This document shows positions 25,581 to 33,502 of a DNA stretch of 48,686 nt, one piece after another. How positions within the stretch are numbered: the stretch's first letter is position 1; each line of letters starts with the position of its first letter. Position numbers and translations under genes: made by a program. A model generated the notes under the pieces. It was not told where the DNA came from. It was given only the letters and a program-made list of their open reading frames with translations, and ran no database searches. The DNA comes from Anaerolineae bacterium. Its GTDB lineage: Bacteria > Chloroflexota > Anaerolineae > Anaerolineales > Villigracilaceae. The stretch spans positions 1-48,686 of the forward strand of contig JASJYH010000009.1 in assembly GCA_030123675.1 (NCBI GenBank). The letters are read 5' to 3'.

Positions 25581-27059
25581 CTAACGCCAATGAAAAATTG
25601 TCATATTTTCACCGCCTAGTTCCCGCCCAATACCATCGGTAACAAACGCTGGCTGCAATTGAGCGCTAAGGACCGGATAAAAATCGGGAAATGCAATTAA
25701 ATAATCCGTGTTTTTGTCATCTAAGTATTCAGCCAACTTCTCTTCGTTACGAATTATAGGAATTACCTCTGGAGTAATCAGTCCGGCGAGGTCAATAAGC
25801 TCATGCGTGTCAAAATATCCTAATGCACCAATATCGTGGGCTGCAATTACACCATCGGCAGGAATGTTATTCGCAGCCCATTTGGCTGTGACAACCATTT
25901 CTGTTTCAATTAAACCAACATCTTTTGAATATACACTTGCGCCAACAATCCAAAATACCAAACATAGAACACCAGTTAGATAACTCCAGCCCGTTGAGGC
26001 TAGCCTGTGATATCGACCACCTTTTTTAATATTTAAAAATTCAAATAGCGCCACCAACCCCCAAACAAAGAATATTGGCATTGTTGGCATAAGGTAGCGC
26101 CCGTGCTGATACACAGGCAATCGATTTACATACATGAGTAAATATCCGGTTAACCAAACCATTCCCGCTATCGTACTCCAATCGTGTTTTCGATACGAGA
26201 TTACAAACCAACCCACAACACCGGGCAACAATGCCAAGCTTGGACCAGCCAAATATTGCAAGGACAATTCTCCGAATCGGTTGATAAACGGACGTGCTTG
26301 CCACGCCACATACTCTGCTTGTTTTGCATAGAAAGTGTTCGGGAATGGCGATCCAGCTAGGATAAGATTGAATAATATATATGGAATAAAGAGTGCAGTG
26401 AACCCGAGCAGAATCAGATTAAAATCCTTCCAGCGCTTCTTTCCGGACCCTTTGGTTATTATCAGGTGGACAAAGATTGGCCCGAGTAGTGTAAGACCAT
26501 CAGGACGCACCCAAACACTCAATCCGGCCAGCAGGCCTAAGGTCAGGAACTGACGCGATCCATTCATCACCATGGACAATACCAGCGTAACCAGCAGAGC
26601 AAATAATAAGGTCTCCATCCCAGAGGCTGCCAACCAGACAAGATGCCATTCTAGAATGAAAAATAATCCCACCCAGGGAATTGAAGCTTGATAAGCCGAG
26701 CTATATTTTCGGACACTCATCTCACCGAGCAAACCTAACCCCCAGAGAATCACCACGCCCATGAAATAGGTCCAAATATATGGCCCAAGCCTTAAGAGAA
26801 AACCGATTGATAATAATACGGTCCATAACGGGGAAGTTGAACCGGCTGAAGGCTTTCCGGGAATAAAGGCCCACTCACCATATAGCGCAAGGTTGCGGGC
26901 ATAAGTGAGATGTATCCAGGAATCGTCCAGTGGATATCCAACCTGATACAACGACGCACTTAATATGAGATATACCGAGACGCTAAATAGACTCGCCGCC
27001 CCAAGCAGCCAGATGGTTCTCCTATTCGGAAGGATGAAGTGCATAAATTCGGGCATCAT
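25581..27059 (-). CDS. GT-C-like membrane protein (third of trio)
   Basis: A 492-residue polytopic membrane protein. The first extracytoplasmic loop has YPLDDSWIHLTYARNL, with the acidic residues expected at a GT-C (GT39/ArnT-like) active site. About ten hydrophobic segments follow, then a C-terminal soluble part (about 395-492: AKWAANNIPADGVIAAHDIG, LIDLAGLITPEVIP). Such proteins transfer sugars from polyprenyl-phosphate donors outside the membrane; acceptor and donor are unknown. Its start region overlaps the end of the upstream gene by up to 38 nt. ATG codons at 27059, 27056 and 27044 are all possible. Last of three similar genes. Confidence 0.68.
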   Translation of the reverse strand: MMPEFMHFILPNRRTIWLLGAASLFSVSVYLILSASLYQVGYPLDDSWIHLTYARNLALYGEWAFIPGKPSAGSTSPLWTVLLSIGFLLRLGPYIWTYFMGVVILWGLGLLGEMSVRKYSSAYQASIPWVGLFFILEWHLVWLAASGMETLLFALLVTLVLSMVMNGSRQFLTLGLLAGLSVWVRPDGLTLLGPIFVHLIITKGSGKKRWKDFNLILLGFTALFIPYILFNLILAGSPFPNTFYAKQAEYVAWQARPFINRFGELSLQYLAGPSLALLPGVVGWFVISYRKHDWSTIAGMVWLTGYLLMYVNRLPVYQHGRYLMPTMPIFFVWGLVALFEFLNIKKGGRYHRLASTGWSYLTGVLCLVFWIVGASVYSKDVGLIETEMVVTAKWAANNIPADGVIAAHDIGALGYFDTHELIDLAGLITPEVIPIIRNEEKLAEYLDDKNTDYLIAFPDFYPVLSAQLQPAFVTDGIGRELGGENMTIFHWR

Positions 27060-28584
27060 CTACCTCACCGAGGTATTCGAAATTGGGGAATTCTTCATAC
27101 AGATCATATAGCTCTTGATATATTTCGAGAACCCCGCCTGGCTCCAAAATTAAATAAGAAGCATCATAGCGTTCTGCCAATTCAAGGATTGTGGAGGGAC
27201 CTCCCGGAGGTATAACAATAGTAGGTCGGCCACTGACAATATAATATCCTGGTGGGTTGCGAACAACAGCAATTTCATTCTGAGAGGCGCCTTGTTTAAC
27301 CAAAAATTCCTCCACCTTGGTATACAGTTGTGATTCTGGTTGCCAGCCTGGTTGCAGAATTCGAAGCCAGATAATGAGCCCAGTTAACCCTATACTGATA
27401 CCTACCAGGGCTCCTTGAAATATTTTGTAGGCGCGATCGTCAAGTAATTTTCGAGACCGGATCCCCTTTATTACACGTTCAAGACCTAACGGGGCGATTG
27501 CCCACCAAAAGGGTTGAAATGCCGTCCCGGCATGAAAAAATCCACCGCGCGCACCGGCGAACGGAAAAATGAAAGTCATAACGGTTATTAATATCAACCA
27601 GCCAACCAATGCTAACCTTGCACGAATATCGTGCCTAATCCCCCAAAAGCCAATCAGAATAAAGGGGAAAACTAGGATGCCTCCCTGGACCCCTAGGCTA
27701 TTCCCTAGTGTTATTGAAAAAGCCCAAAGACGAGCCTTGAGGGCTGACTGCCAGCCTGCATCCAACCAGGATTGCAAATTGACCTGATCAGCCGGATATG
27801 CAAATGTATCGTTGTAATTGGTTAACCAAAGAATATGTCCACCGCCCGGTGCCATTGGAGAATCAAAAATGTTAATATTGCGGATAAACCAGGGAGCCAT
27901 CACAAGCATATATCCACCTATAACCAACGCACCTGGAATAATTAGAGACTTTAATTTATTTATTTTTTTCTGATCAGCGTCATTCAACCGCCACAAAATG
28001 AGGATACCCAACAAACCCAACCAGAGAATCCCGTCGGTGCGGGCCAAATTCATTAAACCGGCAAGGAATCCCAGGATCAAATAAACCCACCACTGAGTTT
28101 TATTCGCCAGAATAAAAATCATGCCTCCCAGTAACATAAATGGGGCATAATTGTCTGTAACAGGCATAAAGGGTGCGTAGTAAACAGAAAAAATTGAAAG
28201 CAATCCGGAGATCATTGCAAGATCGCGTCGCTTTGAAATATCCATAGCTAGGTGCGCTGTAACTATTGGAACAAAAGCTGCGAATAGTATGAATATCAAC
28301 CTGGCAGCGGTGTATGTTTTTTGCCCGACAACAAGCATGCTAAGTGCTGATAATATTGAAGATAAGGGTAGCCAATATGTGTGGGATGGGTGCGGAATTC
28401 CATCTGGGTCGTCAAGATAATTCCATAAGAACGGCTCAGTAAAACCCTTACCTTCCACCAATTGAAGCCCGGTCGCATAGTAATAGCCCGAATCCATATA
28501 CCCTGGAGAAGATTGCAACGAAGCCACAGCCAATGCAACGGTTAAGCCTAAAATAAATAAGAAAGTATTGTTACGCCAAGTCAT
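27022..28584 (-). CDS. GT-C-like membrane protein (second of trio)
   Basis: A 520-residue membrane protein with a GT39-like first loop (YMDSGYYYATGLQLVEGKGF, PSHTYWLPL), about ten hydrophobic segments, and a C-terminal soluble domain (about 420-520: KVEEFLVKQGASQNEIAVVR, SYLILEPGGVLEIYQELYDL). The frame is open another 69 nt upstream, but that stretch overlaps the preceding gene. The ATG at 28584 begins the hydrophobic N-terminus (MTWRNNTFLFILGL) and lies 2 nt after the preceding stop, so it is preferred. A lipid-linked sugar transferase or related function is inferred from fold only. Confidence 0.68.
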   Translation of the reverse strand: MTWRNNTFLFILGLTVALAVASLQSSPGYMDSGYYYATGLQLVEGKGFTEPFLWNYLDDPDGIPHPSHTYWLPLSSILSALSMLVVGQKTYTAARLIFILFAAFVPIVTAHLAMDISKRRDLAMISGLLSIFSVYYAPFMPVTDNYAPFMLLGGMIFILANKTQWWVYLILGFLAGLMNLARTDGILWLGLLGILILWRLNDADQKKINKLKSLIIPGALVIGGYMLVMAPWFIRNINIFDSPMAPGGGHILWLTNYNDTFAYPADQVNLQSWLDAGWQSALKARLWAFSITLGNSLGVQGGILVFPFILIGFWGIRHDIRARLALVGWLILITVMTFIFPFAGARGGFFHAGTAFQPFWWAIAPLGLERVIKGIRSRKLLDDRAYKIFQGALVGISIGLTGLIIWLRILQPGWQPESQLYTKVEEFLVKQGASQNEIAVVRNPPGYYIVSGRPTIVIPPGGPSTILELAERYDASYLILEPGGVLEIYQELYDLYEEFPNFEYLGEVDDARIYALHPSE

Positions 28585-28586
28585 AA

Positions 28587-29852
28587 TTATTCGATGCTGG
28601 AAATGCGGTCCGACCAATTTCGGGGGAGTCGAAGCATCCACCAGCGGATCCAATATAATCCAATAACTGAGGAAATGGGGAGGAATAAAAATATAAGGGT
28701 ATTTTTATCTGGCAGATCTAACAATAAGAGCAACCACGGAATGCCAAAAAATATCAAAATATTAAAAATGACTGCAAATGTATCTTTTTTAAACCAATGT
28801 TCCCTTGAAATAGTAATAACCAGCATTAACGGCAGTATCAAAATAACAAGTTGATGTAAGTCAATTGAAAACCCGATTAATGGTGTAATTGCCAATGTGA
28901 GGCAAACAACCCAAAGAAACCGATTATATTTTGCGTTCCGTGCTAAGCTCCACTCAATTAGTAATGTTACAACCAATACAGCAGTGACTATCCATGCAGC
29001 AATAGCTCCATACTCTGGTGAGAGATTTTTAATGATTTCGTGGGTCGAATAACCGAAGCCTGTTCGGTAACTTTGCCAAGCTGCACGGAGAAATGGCATA
29101 ATCCAGCCTGGATACCAAAAAGATGATATCACCTGAAAGATAAACATCAACATTGCAATACCAATAAAAACTCCCCAGCGGCGTTCCCAAATTACCCAAA
29201 TTAATATGAATAATAGAAACAAGGCTCCAATTTCCCATTGGTAACTGGATAAAACAATCAGCGCTCCTGCAAACTCATCCATACCGTTCCGTAATAAGAC
29301 TAATATTCCAACAAAACCAAGAGCAAGGAATATTGCAAGTGATCCTTCAATTAAGGAATGATAGGCATACAAAGAGGTAAAAGATGCAATCATCAGAGAA
29401 GCAATATATTTTATTGGAATGCTCCGATTTAGTATTCGATAACTTAAAAATATAAAACCAGCCGACCCAATTTCAATTAGGGTCATCCAGAGCGCTCGAG
29501 CGATTTGAGCATCCAAAATAATCGCAAATGGAAAGGAACCTATCAAAATATAGAATGGAATATCTAAAATATATTGGTCTTCCCCAGGCAAAGCGCTGCG
29601 ACCATATACTTGTGCCTGTACTCGCGCTGGAATATCACCTGTATATGGATTCTCACCGTTAAATAAAAACGATTGGCTACTCGTCCTTAATAGGGCAAAC
29701 TCAGCTCCTTCTGGAAGGAAAGGAACCAGATAATAATTAGCGGCTACTATTGATAATAAAACCAATAGTAAGATAATGCCGATGAGTAACCGGGCCGCAA
29801 GAACTTGCCGATTAGAATCGCGTTCAGATTTCTGAAAATCTTGAATTGACAT
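28587..29852 (-). CDS. GT87/DUF2029-like membrane protein (first of trio)
   Basis: A 421-residue polytopic protein: one N-terminal segment (about 22-43), a loop containing GAEFALLRTSSQSFLFNGENPYTG, which is typical of the GT87/DUF2029 family (usually ...G.nPY...), then about ten further hydrophobic segments and a short basic tail. ATG at 29852 preferred over a TTG directly before it. It heads an operon with the two other GT-C-like genes, with near-zero spacing. Known GT87 members are mannosyltransferases acting on polyprenyl-linked substrates; specificity here is unknown. Confidence 0.68.
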   Translation of the reverse strand: MSIQDFQKSERDSNRQVLAARLLIGIILLLVLLSIVAANYYLVPFLPEGAEFALLRTSSQSFLFNGENPYTGDIPARVQAQVYGRSALPGEDQYILDIPFYILIGSFPFAIILDAQIARALWMTLIEIGSAGFIFLSYRILNRSIPIKYIASLMIASFTSLYAYHSLIEGSLAIFLALGFVGILVLLRNGMDEFAGALIVLSSYQWEIGALFLLFILIWVIWERRWGVFIGIAMLMFIFQVISSFWYPGWIMPFLRAAWQSYRTGFGYSTHEIIKNLSPEYGAIAAWIVTAVLVVTLLIEWSLARNAKYNRFLWVVCLTLAITPLIGFSIDLHQLVILILPLMLVITISREHWFKKDTFAVIFNILIFFGIPWLLLLLDLPDKNTLIFLFLPISSVIGLYWIRWWMLRLPRNWSDRISSIE

Positions 29853-30140
29853 CAATCCCTAATGATATACCGATGTAACGGCTTTTTCTCAGAACGTCTT
29901 GGAAGCTCAAGAAATTTATGGGCCAAAGTGCTGCTAAAATTGCAGCATTGTTTTTGGGTCAGAGGCCAAACTGCATGCTGCCCACACAAAGCGGAGAGAC
30001 TTTTAAATCAGTTTTGGCGAGCTTGCAAAGATGCATTATTATTGTTATCTACGAACTAAGAAAATAAAATACTCATCCTAGAAGCCAATTTAGAGTAATT
30101 AATAAAATCAATTCATTCACAATTTGTCAAGCTCCCATAA
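29853..30140. other. Non-coding gap
   Basis: 288 nt between the GT87-like gene and the orphan 30141-30647 gene. Plus strand 29927-29949 forms a hairpin followed by T-rich sequence (listed separately). A 65-codon plus-strand frame (29862-30059) spans that hairpin, is Cys/Arg-rich and has no ribosome site, so it is not called. Confidence 0.4.
29927..29955 (+). terminator. Terminator-like hairpin with no assigned gene
   Basis: Stem 29927-29934 with 29942-29949 (8 pairs, one G-U), loop TAAAATT, followed by GTTTTT on the plus strand. No plus-strand gene ends nearby; the genes on both sides are on the minus strand. It could terminate an unrecognised small RNA or be fortuitous. Confidence 0.35.
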
Positions 30141-30647
30141 TTAGTACCACTTGAAATTGGAATTATTAGTATCAAAAATATCAAAAAACTGTCGACCATA
30201 AGTCTCCCATATTGCCGCATGCATACCCAGAGATCTTTCTGGAGTCTCGAATCTTTTTGCCAACTCTAATTGTTTATATTCTTTCATAAATCGAGGGTCT
30301 TTTTCATTAACAGCTTCTAAAGGAGACTTCCCGTCTAAAAACCAAAGTGGAATGCGGACACTATGCCAGTACAAGTGGAAGTTCTCAGCATCTTTCCCGA
30401 CGAGCACTATTGCATCATCGGGAACTTCCAACCTGCCATAATGGACAAAAATATGATGATCCCCATATCTGTCCTTACCATCATCAAAAAACCTGATTCG
30501 GCACGTATCAGAATCATAAATAACAGTTGGAAATATCTTGTTGTCAAAGAATTTAGAACTTTCCTTGAACTTCAACTTGTTCAAAGGCAAACAGCGTTCT
30601 ATAATTTCAATGGCTTTGTTCATGTTAGCTTGACTGTTTTTTTTCAT
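30141..30647 (-). CDS. Orphan protein of unknown function
   Basis: A 168-residue soluble protein, not recognised. Composition is well balanced, with blocks such as FPTVIYDSDTCRIRFFDDGK, HHIFVHYGRLEVPDD and MHAAIWETYGRQFFDIFD, and no signal peptide or membrane segment. The central part looks like a beta-rich domain. ATG at 30647 with GGTGA about 7 nt upstream. It sits in an AT-rich, sparsely coding stretch that may be accessory DNA. Real coding is likely from length and residue mix; the function is unknown. Confidence 0.5.
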   Translation of the reverse strand: MKKNSQANMNKAIEIIERCLPLNKLKFKESSKFFDNKIFPTVIYDSDTCRIRFFDDGKDRYGDHHIFVHYGRLEVPDDAIVLVGKDAENFHLYWHSVRIPLWFLDGKSPLEAVNEKDPRFMKEYKQLELAKRFETPERSLGMHAAIWETYGRQFFDIFDTNNSNFKWY

Positions 30648-30748
30648 CGATGTTCACCAAATTGTTAAGCTGTCAGCGTAAATAAATATATCTTATTTCT
30701 CTGAAGTCTTCCTATCCAATCTTCCATAGCCAAAAAAACGTCATTCGG

Positions 30749-31165
30749 TTATTGAACATTAAGAGTCACAGATTCTATAAACCTCCCATTTAGATATATG
30801 TCCGCCTTATACTCACCTGTAGGCCAACTGGTATCATTTGAAAGTTCGAAATATATTAGCCCAGAAAAGCTTTCGTCGGTAAAGTCATCAATTACTTGTT
30901 CTGAGATCAGGTCTCCCGGGTTGTATCCTTCTGTCTGCAGAGCCCGCCATTTGGACTCTACAATCGTGCCAGCAGGAGCATTATTCAGATCAGCAACGAC
31001 AAAAAATACATCTTCTGTTGAAAAAATGGTCGCAGGAACATTACCAGAGCTATCAAATGCAGTTCTTACATTTTCCAGGCTCATTTCATTAACGCCGACA
31101 CTACAGGCCAATGAAGTAATTATTAATGCGATAATTGCAAACAATACAGATATTTTACTTTTCAT
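30749..31165 (-). CDS. Small putative lipoprotein
   Basis: A 138-residue secreted protein. It has an N-terminal signal with a basic start and hydrophobic core, then the lipobox-like TSLAC, with Cys21 the likely lipidated residue. The mature part is a beta-rich, acidic domain (EDVFFVVADLNNAPAGTIVE, SWPTGEYKADIYLNGRFIES) reminiscent of Ig-like or protease-inhibitor-like surface domains, with no enzyme motif. AGGAG precedes the ATG. Anchored on the outer face of the membrane if lipidated. Function unknown. Confidence 0.7.
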   Translation of the reverse strand: MKSKISVLFAIIALIITSLACSVGVNEMSLENVRTAFDSSGNVPATIFSTEDVFFVVADLNNAPAGTIVESKWRALQTEGYNPGDLISEQVIDDFTDESFSGLIYFELSNDTSWPTGEYKADIYLNGRFIESVTLNVQ

Positions 31166-31187
31166 TTATCTCCTATTAAGTTTCAAA

Positions 31188-31382
31188 TTATGATCGCGCC
31201 AGAAATAGGGAGGCGTTCTGTACATTTTTAAACCAATACACCAGGTGCCCTTTGTTCTTGAAATTTACATACTTTAGCTTGCCTACTTCAGACGTGTTCC
31301 GAACTGGGATGCCACAACCAGTTTGAAACGATTGTGCCAGTCTTTTATGCTCGGAATCTTTTCTCCAACAATAGGTACTCAT
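31188..31382 (-). CDS. Doubtful small ORF
   Basis: A 64-codon frame upstream of the lipoprotein gene on the same strand. GGTGGAG lies 4 nt before the ATG at 31382, rather close. The sequence (GKLKYVNFKNKGHLVYWF, then FKNVQNASLFLARS) is basic and aromatic, without a recognisable domain. It could be a short protein or chance. Confidence 0.3.
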   Translation of the reverse strand: MSTYCWRKDSEHKRLAQSFQTGCGIPVRNTSEVGKLKYVNFKNKGHLVYWFKNVQNASLFLARS

Positions 31383-31706
31383 GCATCTCCACCCAAAAAG
31401 TAGGCCTCAATTAATCTTTGTTTTTTTACTTTTTTAAGCTGGTAGGCGTGCTCCTCTGAGACCCAAGATGGTGTCTTATGTCATTTGGCTGATCCCCGCG
31501 CAAGGATAAAAAGTAGTTTGATCTAACTCATTAACAGGCGAATTTTGATCAGTTTCTGTACCCATTGCTTCAATATTTGTGAGCCAGCCATCGGTATGAA
31601 ACAATAATTTGGTCAAAAAGGATTATCCACATTTATTTTCAAGTGTACAATAAATACACCAAACGCACAACAAAGATTAGGGTTACATTAGAAAGATGCT
31701 TCCTGC
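31383..31706. other. Non-coding stretch upstream of the ABC operon promoter
   Basis: About 320 nt, AT-rich with several T and A runs. A 46-codon minus-strand frame (31476-31616, TTG start, no ribosome site) has a protein-like mix of residues but no recognised domain; I leave it uncalled. No repeat, tRNA or mobile-element end was seen. Confidence 0.4.
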
Positions 31707-31735
31707 TTGACAATACCCGTTGAATTTTGTATAGT
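31707..31735 (+). promoter_or_regulatory. Strong sigma-70 promoter of the ABC/Gld-like operon
   Basis: TTGACA at 31707-31712 and TATAGT at 31730-31735 with an exact 17-nt spacer: the -35 is consensus and the -10 is one base off. The start point is expected at about 31742, giving a leader of roughly 77 nt before the ATG at 31819. The leader holds a terminator-like hairpin. Confidence 0.8.
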
Positions 31736-31755
31736 AAACACAAGTACTACCCATT

Positions 31756-31790
31756 GGCACAGTCGCAGATCGGCTCCTGTGCCTTTTGTT
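31756..31790 (+). promoter_or_regulatory. Terminator-like hairpin in the ABC operon leader
   Basis: A perfect 7-bp GC-rich stem, GGCACAG (31756-31762) with CTGTGCC (31777-31783), 14-nt loop, followed at once by TTTTGTTT. It lies about 15-50 nt into the expected transcript and ends 29 nt before the ATG at 31819, so it may act as an attenuator. No antiterminator partner or leader peptide was identified. Confidence 0.5.
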
Positions 31791-31818
31791 TCGTCAGTTC
31801 ATCACCAAGGAGTTATTG

Positions 31819-32751
31819 ATGATCCAAGTACGCGGACTTACCAAAGATTATGGGACTCGCCGCGCTGTAGACAATATTAGCTTTGAAGCCGAGCAAGGTG
31901 ATATTGTAGGTTTTTTAGGACCAAATGGTGCTGGGAAAACTACCACCATGCGCATCCTGAGCGGCTACATGCCTCCTACAGACGGAGAAGCAACGGTAGC
32001 TGGTTATGATGTTGTTTCAGAATCACTTGAGGTAAGACGCCGTGTAGGATACCTTCCCGAAACCGTCCCTTTGTACAACGACATGACGGTATTTGATTAC
32101 CTCAAGTTTATGGCAGATTTACGTCATTTGCCGAATGGGAATGAGCGAGTCAATGAAACCCTACAACTTGTTGATATGGAAGAGCGAGCGAAGGGCTACA
32201 TAGGCAATCTCTCAAAAGGGATGCGTCAAAGAGTGGGTTTGGCACAGGCTCTGTTGCACAGACCAGAAGTCCTGATCTTAGATGAGCCCACAATCGGCCT
32301 TGATCCAGGCCAAGTGGTTGAAGTCCGGAAGTTGATTCGTGATATTGGCAAAGAACGGACGGTCTTACTTTCAACACATATTCTATCGGAAGCCCAGCAG
32401 ATTTGTGACCGTGTCCTGATTATTAACAAAGGGGTAATTATAGCCGAGGACACTCCTGAAAATCTTCAAGCAAGCTTGATCGGCTCTGAGCGCGGCATGC
32501 TACGCGTTAAGGGTGAAGCGGACAATTTGATCAAGGTCATAAAAAAAGTAAAAGGTGTAAAAAACGTAACTCCAAAAGAAGAAGGCGTGTTGGAATTTCA
32601 ATTTGCTCCCGGAACAGATGTACGGGCTGAGATTGCACGGGAAATTATCAAAGCCAAATTCGACCTTTTGGAAATGCGGTCTGTTGGGATGAGCTTGGAA
32701 GATATTTTCCTGCAGTTGACCCGCGAAGAACAGAATAACAAGAAATTGTGA
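31819..32751 (+). CDS. ABC transporter ATP-binding protein (GldA-like)
   Basis: A 310-residue ATPase: Walker A GPNGAGKTT, Q-loop region YLPETVPLY, signature LSKGM, Walker B LILDEP, the D-loop and the switch His in STHILSEA. A C-terminal 80-residue extension (KGVKNVTPKEEGVLEFQFAP) is typical of the GldA/DRA/NatA-type exporters. ATG at 31819 preferred over an upstream in-frame TTG because AAGGAG (31807-31812) precedes it. First of four genes; the permease follows after 7 nt. GldA is the ATPase of the GldAFG transporter needed for gliding in Bacteroidetes, but the same set occurs in many non-gliding bacteria. Confidence 0.92.
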   Translation: MIQVRGLTKDYGTRRAVDNISFEAEQGDIVGFLGPNGAGKTTTMRILSGYMPPTDGEATVAGYDVVSESLEVRRRVGYLPETVPLYNDMTVFDYLKFMADLRHLPNGNERVNETLQLVDMEERAKGYIGNLSKGMRQRVGLAQALLHRPEVLILDEPTIGLDPGQVVEVRKLIRDIGKERTVLLSTHILSEAQQICDRVLIINKGVIIAEDTPENLQASLIGSERGMLRVKGEADNLIKVIKKVKGVKNVTPKEEGVLEFQFAPGTDVRAEIAREIIKAKFDLLEMRSVGMSLEDIFLQLTREEQNNKKL

Positions 32752-32758
32752 GGAAATA

Positions 32759-33502
32759 ATGCGAAATATTTGGACAATCGCGAAACGAGAATATAAAGTT
32801 TTTTTTGCCACCCCATTGGCCTATATTGTAATGTTGTTCATATTAGGTGTTATTGGTCTCATCCTATCGAACGCAATAATGCAGTTAGCAAACAATCCCT
32901 TCGGGGTTAATCAACCCCCCGATATAAGCATCGTCACGGGGCCGATGTCCTTTTTGCTGGTATTTTCAATCCCTGCATTGACCATGCGATTGCTCGCTGA
33001 TGAACAGCGGATGGGTACCCTGGAGCTGATGTTGACTGCTCCCGTGCGAGATTGGGAATTGATTGTTGGGAAATGGCTTGGCTCGTTTCTTTACATACTA
33101 ACAATAATTGGGGTCTCATTGATATTTCCACTCATACTAAACAGCCTGATCACACCCGGTATTGACCAGCAAAAAATGTTATCCGGGTATTTAGGCATCA
33201 TCTTAGTTTCAGCTGCATTTTTATCGATTGGGGTCGCCATATCTTCTATGTTTAATAATCAGTTTGCCGCATTTTTCTTAACTCTGGGTTTTCTGGTTGG
33301 TTTATGGTTTTTAATTGGTATCCCGGCACAAATATTTAGCTCGGGGAGCGAACTATTTAATTACTTGAACATGAATTCCCGATTTCATTCCTCACTAAAT
33401 CGAGGCGTGATCAACCTATCGGATCTTGTTTATTTTCTAAGCATTACCGCGCTAGGTTTGTTCATAGGCAGTATTGTGATCGAATCGCGACGGTGGAGAT
33501 AA
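32759..33502 (+). CDS. ABC-2 type permease (GldF-like)
   Basis: A 247-residue membrane protein with about six hydrophobic segments. The start MRNIWTIAKREYKVFFATPLAYIV, and PALTMRLLADEQRMGTLELMLTAPV after the second segment, are characteristic of the GldF/NosY-like ABC-2 permeases. It pairs with the ATPase upstream. Its TAA stop overlaps the next ATG (TAATG), indicating translational coupling with the GldG-like gene. Confidence 0.9.
   Translation: MRNIWTIAKREYKVFFATPLAYIVMLFILGVIGLILSNAIMQLANNPFGVNQPPDISIVTGPMSFLLVFSIPALTMRLLADEQRMGTLELMLTAPVRDWELIVGKWLGSFLYILTIIGVSLIFPLILNSLITPGIDQQKMLSGYLGIILVSAAFLSIGVAISSMFNNQFAAFFLTLGFLVGLWFLIGIPAQIFSSGSELFNYLNMNSRFHSSLNRGVINLSDLVYFLSITALGLFIGSIVIESRRWR

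Noticed and set aside
29862-30059. Plus-strand 65-codon frame
   Set aside because: It starts in the leader of a divergent gene, spans a terminator-like hairpin, has no ribosome site and no recognisable domain.
31476-31616. Minus-strand 46-codon frame with protein-like residues
   Set aside because: It has only a TTG start without Shine-Dalgarno, and is too short to judge without homologues.
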